From assembly GCA_050874705.1 (NCBI GenBank), contig JBNMLE010000005.1, positions 1 to 43,686 of the forward strand: a stretch of 43,686 nt of DNA, given 5' to 3'. The position numbers and the translations under genes were made by a program. The stretch's first letter is position 1, and every line of letters starts with the position of its first letter. The notes below the pieces were generated by a model. The model had not been told where the DNA came from, made no database searches, and worked only from the letters and a program-made list of their open reading frames with translations. Of the stretch, positions 8,393 to 16,039 are shown one piece after another. The stretch is from Fiminaster sp050874705 (lineage in GTDB: Bacteria > Bacillota_I > Bacilli_A > RFN20 > CAG-826).

Positions 8393-8398
8393 ACCGAT

Positions 8399-9133
8399 AT
8401 GGCAGAATCGCTTAAAAAATATTCTAAAAACAATGATTTAAAAAAGAAAATTAGTTTTATAATTGGAATCATTCTTTTGATTTTTGCTATTGTTATTTCA
8501 TCAATAATTATTTTTCAAAAAACCTATTACACGCCATTTTGGGTGAATGGACAATCAATGTATCCAACATTAAATAAAGACGCTAAATATAATGATAATA
8601 ATGAATTAATTGGAGAAAGGGTCGATTCATCGAATAGACCAATGTATGACCTAGATTATGGTTTTATGACGACGAGTCAAAATTCTATTAATAATATTAA
8701 ACGTTTTGATATCGTAGTCTTGAAATATTCAGAAGCTCAAACTTCTCATAATATTAAAAGAATTATTGCGCTTCCTGGCGAAACATTTTTCATAACTTCT
8801 TCTACGGGGGATGATAACGGAAATTTAAATATTTTCAATAAAGAAATGAATAAATATGTTGTTGTCGACCAACCGATTGATTCATATCATTTAAAAAATG
8901 GAATGTATCCAATAAAATATTCGTCTCCTATAACTTTAAAAAATGATGAATATTTTGTAATGGGTGATAATAGATTAAGCGGCAATTCAATGGATTCACG
9001 TTCTGTTGGTCCGATAAAAAGAAGTTTACTTGTTGGAGTTGCAAAAGGTTTAAATGGTAAAGCAAGTGTGACATATGATGGTAGCAATTATGAAGTCCAA
9101 AATGTTAAGCATTACTTTCCGAGGTTTTTCTAA
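8399..9133 (+). CDS. lepB: Type I signal peptidase LepB
   Basis: Removes signal peptides from secreted proteins at the outer face of the membrane. Counting from the ATG at 8399 (244 residues): a Lys-rich N-terminus, one membrane segment at about 19-40, catalytic Ser53 in NGQSMYPTL, catalytic Lys120 in HNIKRIIALPGE, and the C-terminal MGDNRLSGNSMDSRSVG box. An open frame reaches back to 8243 inside rplS, but that would read through the terminator; family alignment and the -10 box at 8387 support 8399. There is no Shine-Dalgarno. It overlaps rbgA by one base (TAATG). The insert between Ser and Lys domains (about 60-100) is somewhat long. Confidence 0.95.
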   Translation: MAESLKKYSKNNDLKKKISFIIGIILLIFAIVISSIIIFQKTYYTPFWVNGQSMYPTLNKDAKYNDNNELIGERVDSSNRPMYDLDYGFMTTSQNSINNIKRFDIVVLKYSEAQTSHNIKRIIALPGETFFITSSTGDDNGNLNIFNKEMNKYVVVDQPIDSYHLKNGMYPIKYSSPITLKNDEYFVMGDNRLSGNSMDSRSVGPIKRSLLVGVAKGLNGKASVTYDGSNYEVQNVKHYFPRFF

Positions 9134-9987
9134 TGTCTAAAGCAATACATTGGTTCCCTGGGCATATGAAAAAAGCCCAAAACGAAATTATAGAAAAGAT
9201 TAAACTGGTCGATTGTGTGATCGAACTCCTAGATGCAAGAATACCTCTTTCAAGCCGTAATGATTTTCTATTTAAAGTCTCAAGCAACAAAAAAAGATTA
9301 ATTGTTTTAGCAAAAAGTGATTTAGCAGATCCGCTTTTAAATGATAAATGGATTCAATATTTTAAAAAGAATGATATTTCGTGCATGTTTGCGGATTTGA
9401 ATAACAAAAGTGATGTTAAAAAAATCATTGCTTCTACTGAAAAGCTTGGAAAAGAAAAACAAGATAAACAAATCTCAAAAGGAATGAAACCACAACCTAT
9501 AAGAGCAATGATTTTTGGTATTCCTAATGTTGGCAAGTCTACATTAATTAATAAAATTTCCAATCGAAAAGCAGCGAGCGTGATGAATAAACCTGGACAT
9601 ACAAAATCGCAACAATGGATTAAAGTTTCTAATAAATTTGAACTACTTGATACTCCGGGCGTTCTTCAATCAAGTTATGACGATAAAGAAAAAGCTATCA
9701 ATCTCGCTCTTACTGGATCAATTAATGAAAATATATTACCTGATGATTTTTTAGCGGATTATTTATTAACATTTTTAAAAACTAATTATCCTAATTTGTT
9801 AAAAGATAGATATAACATTAATATAGACCAAGATAATGAAAATATATTGCTTCAAATTGCTAAAAATAGAGGTTTATTAGAAGGTGGATCTTTGAGCAAA
9901 AATAGAGCAATAAAAGTCTTACTAAATGAATTTAAAAATGGATTAATTGGAAGAATTACACTTGAAAGAGAAACAAAATGTCTTTAG
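9133..9987 (+). CDS. rbgA: Ribosome biogenesis GTPase RbgA (YlqF)
   Basis: RbgA is a circularly permuted GTPase needed for late 50S assembly, around incorporation of L16. The permuted order is visible: G4 AKSD at about 60-63 comes before G1 GIPNVGKST at about 129-137 and G3 DTPGV at about 173-177. The N-terminal WFPGHMKKA motif is diagnostic. At 284 residues it is full length. It overlaps lepB by one base and rnhB by ten, forming lepB-rbgA-rnhB. Confidence 0.97.
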   Translation: MSKAIHWFPGHMKKAQNEIIEKIKLVDCVIELLDARIPLSSRNDFLFKVSSNKKRLIVLAKSDLADPLLNDKWIQYFKKNDISCMFADLNNKSDVKKIIASTEKLGKEKQDKQISKGMKPQPIRAMIFGIPNVGKSTLINKISNRKAASVMNKPGHTKSQQWIKVSNKFELLDTPGVLQSSYDDKEKAINLALTGSINENILPDDFLADYLLTFLKTNYPNLLKDRYNINIDQDNENILLQIAKNRGLLEGGSLSKNRAIKVLLNEFKNGLIGRITLERETKCL

Positions 9988-10613
9988 ATTTTCAAAATCA
10001 ATTTTATAGCGACGATATTGAATATATAGTTGGTGTTGACGAAGCAGGAAGAGGACCTTTAGCAGGTCCAGTTGTCGCAGCGGCAGTTATTTTTCCGCGC
10101 GCGTATATAAATAATGAAATTAATGATTCAAAGCAACTCTCGGAAAAGAAAAGAGAATTACTTTTCAATGAAATTAAAGAAGTCGCCATTTCATATGGAA
10201 TAGGCATTGTTAATGCGGATGAAATTGACGAAGTTAATATTTATGAAGCCACTAAAAAGGCTATGAAAATGGCTATTAACAATTTAAAACACGGTTTTGA
10301 TTTAATATTGACTGACGCGATGAAATTAGACGGATTTAATGTTGATGTGGTTGATATTATTAAAGGAGACGCAAAAGCACTTCCTATTGCAGCGGCAAGT
10401 ATAATTGCTAAGGTCACTAGAGACCATATGATGTATGAACTCGATAAAAAATATCCTGAATATGGATTTGCAAAACATAAAGGTTATGGAACAAAAATTC
10501 ATTTAGATGCACTTAAAAAATATGGTCCTATAAAACATATACATAGATTTACATATAAACCAGTTGAAGAATCTCTTCATCAAAAAATGAATTTATTTGA
10601 AGATTTTGAATAA
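9978..10613 (+). CDS. rnhB: Ribonuclease HII
   Basis: RNase HII cleaves RNA in RNA-DNA hybrids and excises ribonucleotides from DNA. The catalytic DEAGRGPLAG motif has Asp21 and Glu22; further signature segments are DSKQLSEKKR, LTDAMKLDG (third acidic residue) and KGDAKALPIAAASIIAKVTRD. At 211 residues it is normal. It overlaps rbgA by ten bases; rbgA-rnhB-dprA-topA follows the Bacillus order. Confidence 0.97.
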   Translation: MSLDFQNQFYSDDIEYIVGVDEAGRGPLAGPVVAAAVIFPRAYINNEINDSKQLSEKKRELLFNEIKEVAISYGIGIVNADEIDEVNIYEATKKAMKMAINNLKHGFDLILTDAMKLDGFNVDVVDIIKGDAKALPIAAASIIAKVTRDHMMYELDKKYPEYGFAKHKGYGTKIHLDALKKYGPIKHIHRFTYKPVEESLHQKMNLFEDFE

Positions 10614-10653
10614 TTTTCCTTTTTTATTCCTATATGAATAATGGAGGAATATT

Positions 10654-11433
10654 ATGAACGCACGTGAAATAATAATTTATTTGTCTTTAATGCATAAAGG
10701 CGAATGGGATGAAATTTATAGCGATATTAAAAACAAAGTCAAAAATTTTAATGATGAAGATATTAAAAGAGAAATATCTAAACTTAAATGCCAATGCATA
10801 ACGATTATTGATGAAAATTATCCAAATGATTTAAAAAACATATATAAGCCACCTTTTGTTTTATATTATTATGGTGATTTTTCACTTTTGAATAATCCTG
10901 AAAGAATTGTTTGTTCAATAGGGACAAGGGAACCGAGCAATTATGGTGTTAAGATGACTCATAAAGTGATTGCTGGTTTACCAAAAGATATTGTTATTAT
11001 TTCAGGACTTGCTGCTGGTATAGATATTGAATCGCACAAAACAGCGATAGAAAATGGTCTTAAAACGATTGCGGTTTTAGGCTCTGGCATCGACAATTGC
11101 TATCCAAGAGAAAATATTGAAATTTATGAAGAGATAAAAAATAATCATCTTTTAATAAGCGAATATCCATTTGAGGCAAGACCTAATAGAGCGCATTTTC
11201 CAATGAGAAATCGCATTTTAGCGGCTCTTTCAAAAACTATTTTTGTCACCGATGCATCTTATCATTCAGGAACATCTATTACAGTTTCTTTTGCGCTTGA
11301 ATGTGGAAAAAGTGTATGTTGTATCCCTCATCATGGAGATGAAGAGTCTCTTTGTAATAAATTGATAAAAGAAGGTGCTGCTTTAATAGAAAAATCTGAT
11401 GATTTATTAGAGGAAATCAATTACAAAAATTAA
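10654..11433 (+). CDS. dprA: DNA-processing protein DprA (short form)
   Basis: DprA loads RecA onto incoming single-stranded DNA during transformation. The Rossmann-like core is clear: SIGTREPSNYG, ISGLAAGIDIESHKTA, AVLGSGIDNCYPREN, SEYPFEARPNRAHFPMRNR and ASYHSGTSIT. At 259 residues it has little or no N-terminal SAM-like domain and no C-terminal winged helix. GGAGG ten bases upstream fixes the start. No other competence gene is in the window, so a role in uptake of DNA is not shown; dprA is also kept in many non-transformable bacteria. Confidence 0.93.
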   Translation: MNAREIIIYLSLMHKGEWDEIYSDIKNKVKNFNDEDIKREISKLKCQCITIIDENYPNDLKNIYKPPFVLYYYGDFSLLNNPERIVCSIGTREPSNYGVKMTHKVIAGLPKDIVIISGLAAGIDIESHKTAIENGLKTIAVLGSGIDNCYPRENIEIYEEIKNNHLLISEYPFEARPNRAHFPMRNRILAALSKTIFVTDASYHSGTSITVSFALECGKSVCCIPHHGDEESLCNKLIKEGAALIEKSDDLLEEINYKN

Positions 11434-11507
11434 AAGAAAATTTTTATTAAAGATTATTCTTTAATGAGAAAAATATTTTTGACAAACATAATAAACATCT
11501 CTATATT
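11434..11507 (+). promoter_or_regulatory. dprA-topA spacer with the topA promoter
   Basis: A consensus promoter TTGACA (11479-11484), 17 bases, TATATT (11502-11507) predicts a start near 11514, leaving only about nine untranslated bases before the topA ATG and no Shine-Dalgarno. Upstream, ATTAAAGA (11446-11453) and TCTTTAAT (11458-11465) form a perfect 8-bp hairpin without a following T run, so it is not a clear terminator. Confidence 0.8.
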
Positions 11508-11522
11508 TTATTAACGATTATT

Positions 11523-13607
11523 ATGAAATTAGTTATTGTTGAGTCTCCTCATAAATGTGAAACGATTGGAAAATATCTTGGAAAAGGATATAAAGTTATG
11601 GCCAGTATCGGCCATTTAGATGACCTTGCCACAAGTGGCAAAGGTGGCTTTGGAATTGACCCTGATAATGGTTTTAAAGCTAATTATGTTATCGACAAAG
11701 ATAAAATTAAAACTGTTAATGAATTAAAAAAAGCAGTAAAAGCTTCAGATGAAGTCGTTCTTGCAACCGACCCTGATAGAGAAGGGGAAGCTATTGCGTG
11801 GCATTTAGCCAAAATTTTAGGTTTAGATCCTTTAACAACAAAAAGATTAGAATTTCATGAAATTACATCAGACTCTATAAATTATGCGATTGAGCATCCA
11901 AGAACCATTAATATGAATCTTGTTGATTCACAAGAAACTAGACGTATTATGGATCGCGTAATTGGATTTAAATTATCAAGTATTTTACAAAAAAGAATTA
12001 AATCTCGTTCAGCTGGAAGAGTTCAATCCGCTACATTAAAATTTATTTATGATCATGACAAAGAAATAAAAGATTTTAAAAGTGAAGAATATTGGACACT
12101 AAGCCTTCTTCTTAAAAAAGACAATTTGGAATTAACCGCAAATTATGTTCCAAATGGTAATAAAAAGATTTCAAACAAAGAAGAAAATGACGAAATCCTA
12201 AGCAAGATTGGAAAAACTGTAAATGTCAAAGATGTGAAAAAATCTTTTAGAAGTGTTGAATCAAAACCAGCATTTACAACTTCCACAATGCAACAAGAAG
12301 CTTTTAATATGCTTCATATGTCTACCGCAACAACAACAAGAGTTGCACAAATTCTTTATGAAGGTGTTAATTTAGGCAATGAACATGTTGGTTTAGTTAC
12401 ATATATTCGTACTGACAACACTTCTTTATCAAATTCTTTCGTTGCACAAGCAAAAGAATTCATCGTCAATAATTATGGAAAAGAATATGTTGGAAGTAAG
12501 AAAATAAGCAAAGTTAAAGGTGCTCAAAACGCTCATGAAGCTATTCGCCCAACATCATTATATAGAACACCAGAATCAATCAAACATTCTTTAACTAATG
12601 ATCAATATCGTTTGTATAAGCTCATTTATGATAGGGCGCTTGCTTCTTTAATGAGCGCTAAAAAGGACGAAGTTGAAACAATTGTTTTTGAAACAAACGG
12701 GTTAAATTTCAAATGCGATTTTGTAAAAAACATTTTTAATGGTTATACAAAAATATATCAAGATGAGGAAAATAAGCACGATACATTGTTGAGTAATATA
12801 AATGTGGGTGATGAATTTGGTGTTAGCAAAATCAATAACAAACAGGAATTCACAAAACCTCCTTTACATTATAGTGAAGCAAAAATTGTTAAATTAATGG
12901 AAGAAAAAGGCATTGGACGCCCATCTACATACGCCTCAACAATTAAGACATTGAAAACTAGGAAATATATTGAATCACAAAGCAGCCTAATTGTTACTAC
13001 TGAACAAGGCGAAAAAACTGCTTTTGTTTTAAATAAATATTTTCCAAGATTTGTTGATGCAAAATATACAGCTTTAATGGAACAAGATTTGGATAAAATT
13101 CAAGAAGGAACAGAAACAAAACTTCATGTTTTAACAGATTTTTATTATCCATTTATTAAAGAATGCGATGACATTTATAGCAAAATGTATGATGAAAAAC
13201 CTGAAGAAGTTGGAAGAAATTGCCCAATATGTGGAAAACCACTTGTTTATAAAGAATCAAAATATGGTCGTTTTATTGGATGTTCAAATTTCCCAACTTG
13301 TTCATATACAGAAAACGATAATACTCCAGTTTATGCTGGTGGCAATTGCCCAATATGTGGAAAACCATTAGTTGTCAAATACACAAAAAACCATAAAAAA
13401 TTCATAGGTTGTAGCGGTTATCCAGAATGCACTTATATTCAAAAGAATAGTTATTCAAAAAAAGAAAAAATAATTGTTAAGAAATGTCCAGAATGTGGCG
13501 GAGATTTAATTGTTAGATATTACAAAAAGAAAAAGATTCTAGGTTGTTCTAATTATCCTAAATGCCAACATATGGAAGCTTATGTAGAGGAAAAGAAAGA
13601 AAAATAA
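11523..13607 (+). CDS. topA: DNA topoisomerase I (type IA)
   Basis: TopA relaxes negative supercoils by single-strand passage. The TOPRIM domain begins IVESPHKCETIGKYLG (commonly ESPAK; His replaces Ala here) and has the acidic triad in ATDPDREGEA at about 81-90. The catalytic tyrosine is Tyr294 in LVTYIRTDNT. After the cleavage domain come three tandem C4 zinc ribbons (about 565-690), the first two starting CPICGKPL and the third CPECGGDL. At 694 residues it is full length. The leader is very short, without Shine-Dalgarno. The first two zinc ribbons share a 24-base identical DNA stretch. Confidence 0.97.
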   Translation: MKLVIVESPHKCETIGKYLGKGYKVMASIGHLDDLATSGKGGFGIDPDNGFKANYVIDKDKIKTVNELKKAVKASDEVVLATDPDREGEAIAWHLAKILGLDPLTTKRLEFHEITSDSINYAIEHPRTINMNLVDSQETRRIMDRVIGFKLSSILQKRIKSRSAGRVQSATLKFIYDHDKEIKDFKSEEYWTLSLLLKKDNLELTANYVPNGNKKISNKEENDEILSKIGKTVNVKDVKKSFRSVESKPAFTTSTMQQEAFNMLHMSTATTTRVAQILYEGVNLGNEHVGLVTYIRTDNTSLSNSFVAQAKEFIVNNYGKEYVGSKKISKVKGAQNAHEAIRPTSLYRTPESIKHSLTNDQYRLYKLIYDRALASLMSAKKDEVETIVFETNGLNFKCDFVKNIFNGYTKIYQDEENKHDTLLSNINVGDEFGVSKINNKQEFTKPPLHYSEAKIVKLMEEKGIGRPSTYASTIKTLKTRKYIESQSSLIVTTEQGEKTAFVLNKYFPRFVDAKYTALMEQDLDKIQEGTETKLHVLTDFYYPFIKECDDIYSKMYDEKPEEVGRNCPICGKPLVYKESKYGRFIGCSNFPTCSYTENDNTPVYAGGNCPICGKPLVVKYTKNHKKFIGCSGYPECTYIQKNSYSKKEKIIVKKCPECGGDLIVRYYKKKKILGCSNYPKCQHMEAYVEEKKEK
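13218..13367 (+). repeat. 24-bp direct repeat inside topA zinc ribbons
   Basis: Bases 13218-13241 and 13344-13367 are identical over 24 bases, each encoding NCPICGKP plus flanks, 126 bases (42 codons) apart. The flanking ribbon sequences differ. It fits duplication or recent gene conversion between two zinc-ribbon units and is in frame. Confidence 0.85.
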
Positions 13608-13630
13608 GTCGTGCTAGACTTATTTTTTAT
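13602..13630 (+). terminator. Intrinsic terminator after topA
   Basis: AAATAAGTC (13602-13610) and GACTTATTT (13617-13625) make a perfect 9-bp stem with a six-base loop, running into TTTAT. The topA stop codon (13605-13607) is inside the left arm. Confidence 0.8.
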
Positions 13631-13634
13631 AAAA

Positions 13635-13640
13635 TACAAT
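13635..13640 (+). promoter_or_regulatory. Candidate trmFO -10 box
   Basis: TACAAT at 13635-13640 lies nine bases before the trmFO ATG and just after the topA terminator; no Shine-Dalgarno is present. The -35 is unclear (TAGACT at 13615-13620 is only 14 bases away). It would give a transcript with about three or fewer untranslated bases. Confidence 0.4.
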
Positions 13641-13649
13641 AATAATTGT

Positions 13650-14933
13650 ATGGAAAAAATTAATATCATTGGTGCCGGTTTAGCGGGTAGTGAAGCGGCA
13701 TATTATTTATTAAAAAAAGGATATGAAGTTCATCTTTTTGAAAAAAGACCAACTAAAATGACTCCTGCTCATACTACAGGATTATTTGGTGAACTTGTTT
13801 GTTCAAATTCTTTAAAATCAAAAAAGATTGATAATGCATGCGGTCTTTTAAAAGAAGAAATTAGAACGTTAGGTTCTATTATGATGGAAGCATCCGATGT
13901 TACATCGGTTCCAAGTGGAAATGCTTTAAGTGTTGATAGAGATGCTTTTGCTTCTTATATAACTAATAAATTAAAATCGTTTCCTAATTTAATAATTCAT
14001 AACGAAGATGTAGAAGTTTTTCCTGAGGGAATTTCTATTGTCGCAACAGGACCTTTAACAAGTGATAATTTATTAAAATATCTTTCTTCTTATATTGGTC
14101 AAAGTAATCTTTTCTTTTTTGATGCAAGTGCGCCAATTGTTGAAAAAGATTCAATTGATATGAATATAGCCTATAAAAAAGCAAGATACGATCAAGTCGA
14201 CGATAGTTATATTAATTGTCCTTTTTCTAAAGAAGAATATGATAGGTTTTATAATGAATTAATTAACGCTAAATTAGCGATGACTCACGACTTCGATAAG
14301 GGATATTTTGAAGGATGTATGCCAATTGAAGTAATGGCGAAAAGAGGTTATGACACTCTTAGATATGGCCCTCTTAAACCAAAGGGACTTCAAAGACTTG
14401 ATCATCCTAAAGCCTATGCTGTTTTACAACTTAGACAAGATAATCTTCTAGGAAACTTATACAATATTGTTGGTTTCCAAACCAACTTAACTTATCCAGA
14501 ACAAAAACGTGTTTTTAGAATGATTCCAGGTCTAGAAAATGCAAAATTTGTTCGTTATGGATTAATGCATAAAAACTCTTATATTTGTTCTCCTTTAGCG
14601 TTATCAAAAAATATGTCTTTGAAAAATAACAAAAACATTTTTATAACAGGTCAATTATGTGGTGTTGAAGGATATGTTGAATCTTCTGCAATGGGAATAT
14701 TAACCGCAATTTATGTCGATGAAATGTTGAATAATAAGCATTTTAGTGAAGTCCCATCAACAACAATTTTAGGTTCACTTCATAATTATATTATTAATGC
14801 AAATCCAAAGGATTTTTCTCCAATGAACGCAAACTTTGGAATTATGAATAATGTAAATAAACACAACCGCGAAGAAGCCGCTAATAAGGCTCTTAACGAT
14901 ATAAAACAGTGGTGGAATTCCTTAAATGAGTAA
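13650..14933 (+). CDS. trmFO: tRNA m5U54 methyltransferase TrmFO (folate/FAD-dependent)
   Basis: TrmFO (formerly Gid) makes ribothymidine 54 in the T-loop of tRNAs from methylenetetrahydrofolate with FAD. The FAD dinucleotide fold is INIIGAGLAGSEAAYYLL; GELVCSNSLKS and the C-terminal GQLCGVEGYVESSAMG are family marks. The start at 13650 (427 residues) is preferred to a GTG at 13611, because that longer form would begin within the topA terminator. It overlaps xerC by eight bases. A tRNA-Pro in this window has an altered T-loop base 55 next to the position this enzyme modifies. Confidence 0.96.
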   Translation: MEKINIIGAGLAGSEAAYYLLKKGYEVHLFEKRPTKMTPAHTTGLFGELVCSNSLKSKKIDNACGLLKEEIRTLGSIMMEASDVTSVPSGNALSVDRDAFASYITNKLKSFPNLIIHNEDVEVFPEGISIVATGPLTSDNLLKYLSSYIGQSNLFFFDASAPIVEKDSIDMNIAYKKARYDQVDDSYINCPFSKEEYDRFYNELINAKLAMTHDFDKGYFEGCMPIEVMAKRGYDTLRYGPLKPKGLQRLDHPKAYAVLQLRQDNLLGNLYNIVGFQTNLTYPEQKRVFRMIPGLENAKFVRYGLMHKNSYICSPLALSKNMSLKNNKNIFITGQLCGVEGYVESSAMGILTAIYVDEMLNNKHFSEVPSTTILGSLHNYIINANPKDFSPMNANFGIMNNVNKHNREEAANKALNDIKQWWNSLNE

Positions 14934-15840
14934 CATAAAAGAGATTGATGAATTTCTAGAATATTTGAAATATGTTTTAAATTACTCAGAAAACACAATT
15001 TCTTCATATGAAAGAGATATTAATTTATTTTACCAATATATCTTTAGCGAAGGCTATGATGTCGGTGATGTCGATTTAACACTTATAAGATCTTTTCTTA
15101 ATAAAGAGCTTGAAAGAGGAATATCTAAAAAAACTTGTTGTCGATATATTGCTGCTTTAAAACATTTTTATAGTTTTTTGTTCGAAAATAAAATTATAAA
15201 AAATAACCCATTCGCTTTTGTACATTCACCGAAAAAAGAGATTCGTTATCCACACTTTCTATATTTAGAACAAATTGAAAATTTGCTTGAAAAAAATTCA
15301 AAAAGAAGCGATGAATTAGCATCTAGAGACCAATGCATTTTAGAACTCCTTTATTCTTCTGGAGTGCGCGCTAGTGAATTAGTTAATATTAAATTGTCAG
15401 ATATAGATTTAAGAAGTAGAACTATTCGTATTTTTGGTAAAGGTAGAAAAGAAAGATTAGTTCCTTTTTCAAAAAGTTGTCAAGCTTCTATAAAAGAATA
15501 TGTTTCAAATTCACGCGATGAATTAGTGGATAAATCAATAGAAGCATCAACTCATGAATATCTATTTGTTAATGCAAAAGGAATGAAACTAACAACTAGA
15601 GGTCTTGAATACATCTTGAAAGAAATTGAAACTAAAACAGGTTGTAATTATGGTCTTTATCCACACTTATTAAGGCATACATTTGCTACGCATCTTCTTG
15701 AAGGCGGCGCTGATCTACGAGTGATTCAAGAATTGCTAGGTCACGAATCTTTAGACACCACCCAAATATATACTCATGTCAGCGAAGAAGCGATGAAAAA
15801 TCAATTTGAAACTGCACATCCAAGAGCAAAAAAGAAATAA
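14926..15840 (+). CDS. xerC: Tyrosine recombinase XerC/CodV-like
   Basis: Site-specific recombinase expected to resolve chromosome dimers at dif. A SAM-like core-binding domain (about 1-95) precedes the catalytic domain, whose residues are all present: Arg148 in SSGVRASEL, Lys near 172 in GKGRKERLVP, His247 and Arg250 in HLLRHTFATH, His273 in LLGHESLDTT, and nucleophile Tyr282 in IYTHV. Its position after trmFO is that of codV (xerC) in Bacillus, so it is a housekeeping recombinase and not a sign of a mobile element. The clpQ-clpY-codY genes that follow it in Bacillus are missing here. Confidence 0.93.
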   Translation: MSNIKEIDEFLEYLKYVLNYSENTISSYERDINLFYQYIFSEGYDVGDVDLTLIRSFLNKELERGISKKTCCRYIAALKHFYSFLFENKIIKNNPFAFVHSPKKEIRYPHFLYLEQIENLLEKNSKRSDELASRDQCILELLYSSGVRASELVNIKLSDIDLRSRTIRIFGKGRKERLVPFSKSCQASIKEYVSNSRDELVDKSIEASTHEYLFVNAKGMKLTTRGLEYILKEIETKTGCNYGLYPHLLRHTFATHLLEGGADLRVIQELLGHESLDTTQIYTHVSEEAMKNQFETAHPRAKKK

Positions 15841-15881
15841 AAAATAGTTTTATTTTGCAAAGATTTTTAATAAAGTTCTGT

Positions 15882-15927
15882 AAATAGTTAATAACTATTT
15901 GTTTAAGTCAACAAACTATGATAGAAT
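15882..15927 (+). promoter_or_regulatory. Promoter of rpsB-tsf operon with adjoining inverted repeat
   Basis: TTGTTT (15899-15904), 17 bases, TAGAAT (15922-15927) with TGA directly before the -10 (extended -10). An 8-bp perfect inverted repeat, AAATAGTT (15882-15889) and AACTATTT (15893-15900), abuts and partly overlaps the -35; it could be the weak end of xerC transcription or a protein site. Confidence 0.75.
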
Positions 15928-15933
15928 AACAAC

Positions 15934-16030
15934 GCTCTTTATAAAGAGACTACACACATTGTGGATTCATCATCCGTGTCTTGTAGACCAAGGGGTCATA
16001 TGCAAGGGATTATGTTAGAAACAATGGAGG
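15934..16030 (+). ncRNA. Candidate structured leader of rpsB
   Basis: The predicted transcript starts near 15934. It opens with a perfect 14-base palindrome CTCTTTATAAAGAG (15935-15948). Next is a longer stem: CTACA (15950-15954) with TGTAG (15982-15986), then CAC with GTG, then GGAT with ATCC near the tip. A small GACC/GGTC hairpin follows (from 15986). The region ends at a GGAGG (16026-16030). About 100 untranslated, well-folded bases before an S2 gene suggest autogenous control by S2, but I cannot match it to a named family. Confidence 0.45.
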
Positions 16031-16039
16031 CAAAAACAA

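Noticed and set aside
8243..8398. Upstream in-frame extension of lepB into rplS
   Set aside because: It would overlap rplS and its terminator; the family start and the -10 box fit the ATG at 8399.
11446..11465. Perfect 8-bp hairpin between dprA and topA as a terminator
   Set aside because: No T run follows the stem in either direction and it is very AT-rich.
14926..15840. Tyrosine recombinase as sign of an integrated mobile element
   Set aside because: It occupies the codV/xerC position after trmFO, is full length, and no attachment repeats, phage genes or transposases are near; it is the housekeeping enzyme.
15934..16030. T-box riboswitch upstream of rpsB
   Set aside because: No T-box sequence, specifier loop or terminator/antiterminator pair is seen; ribosomal-protein control is more plausible.
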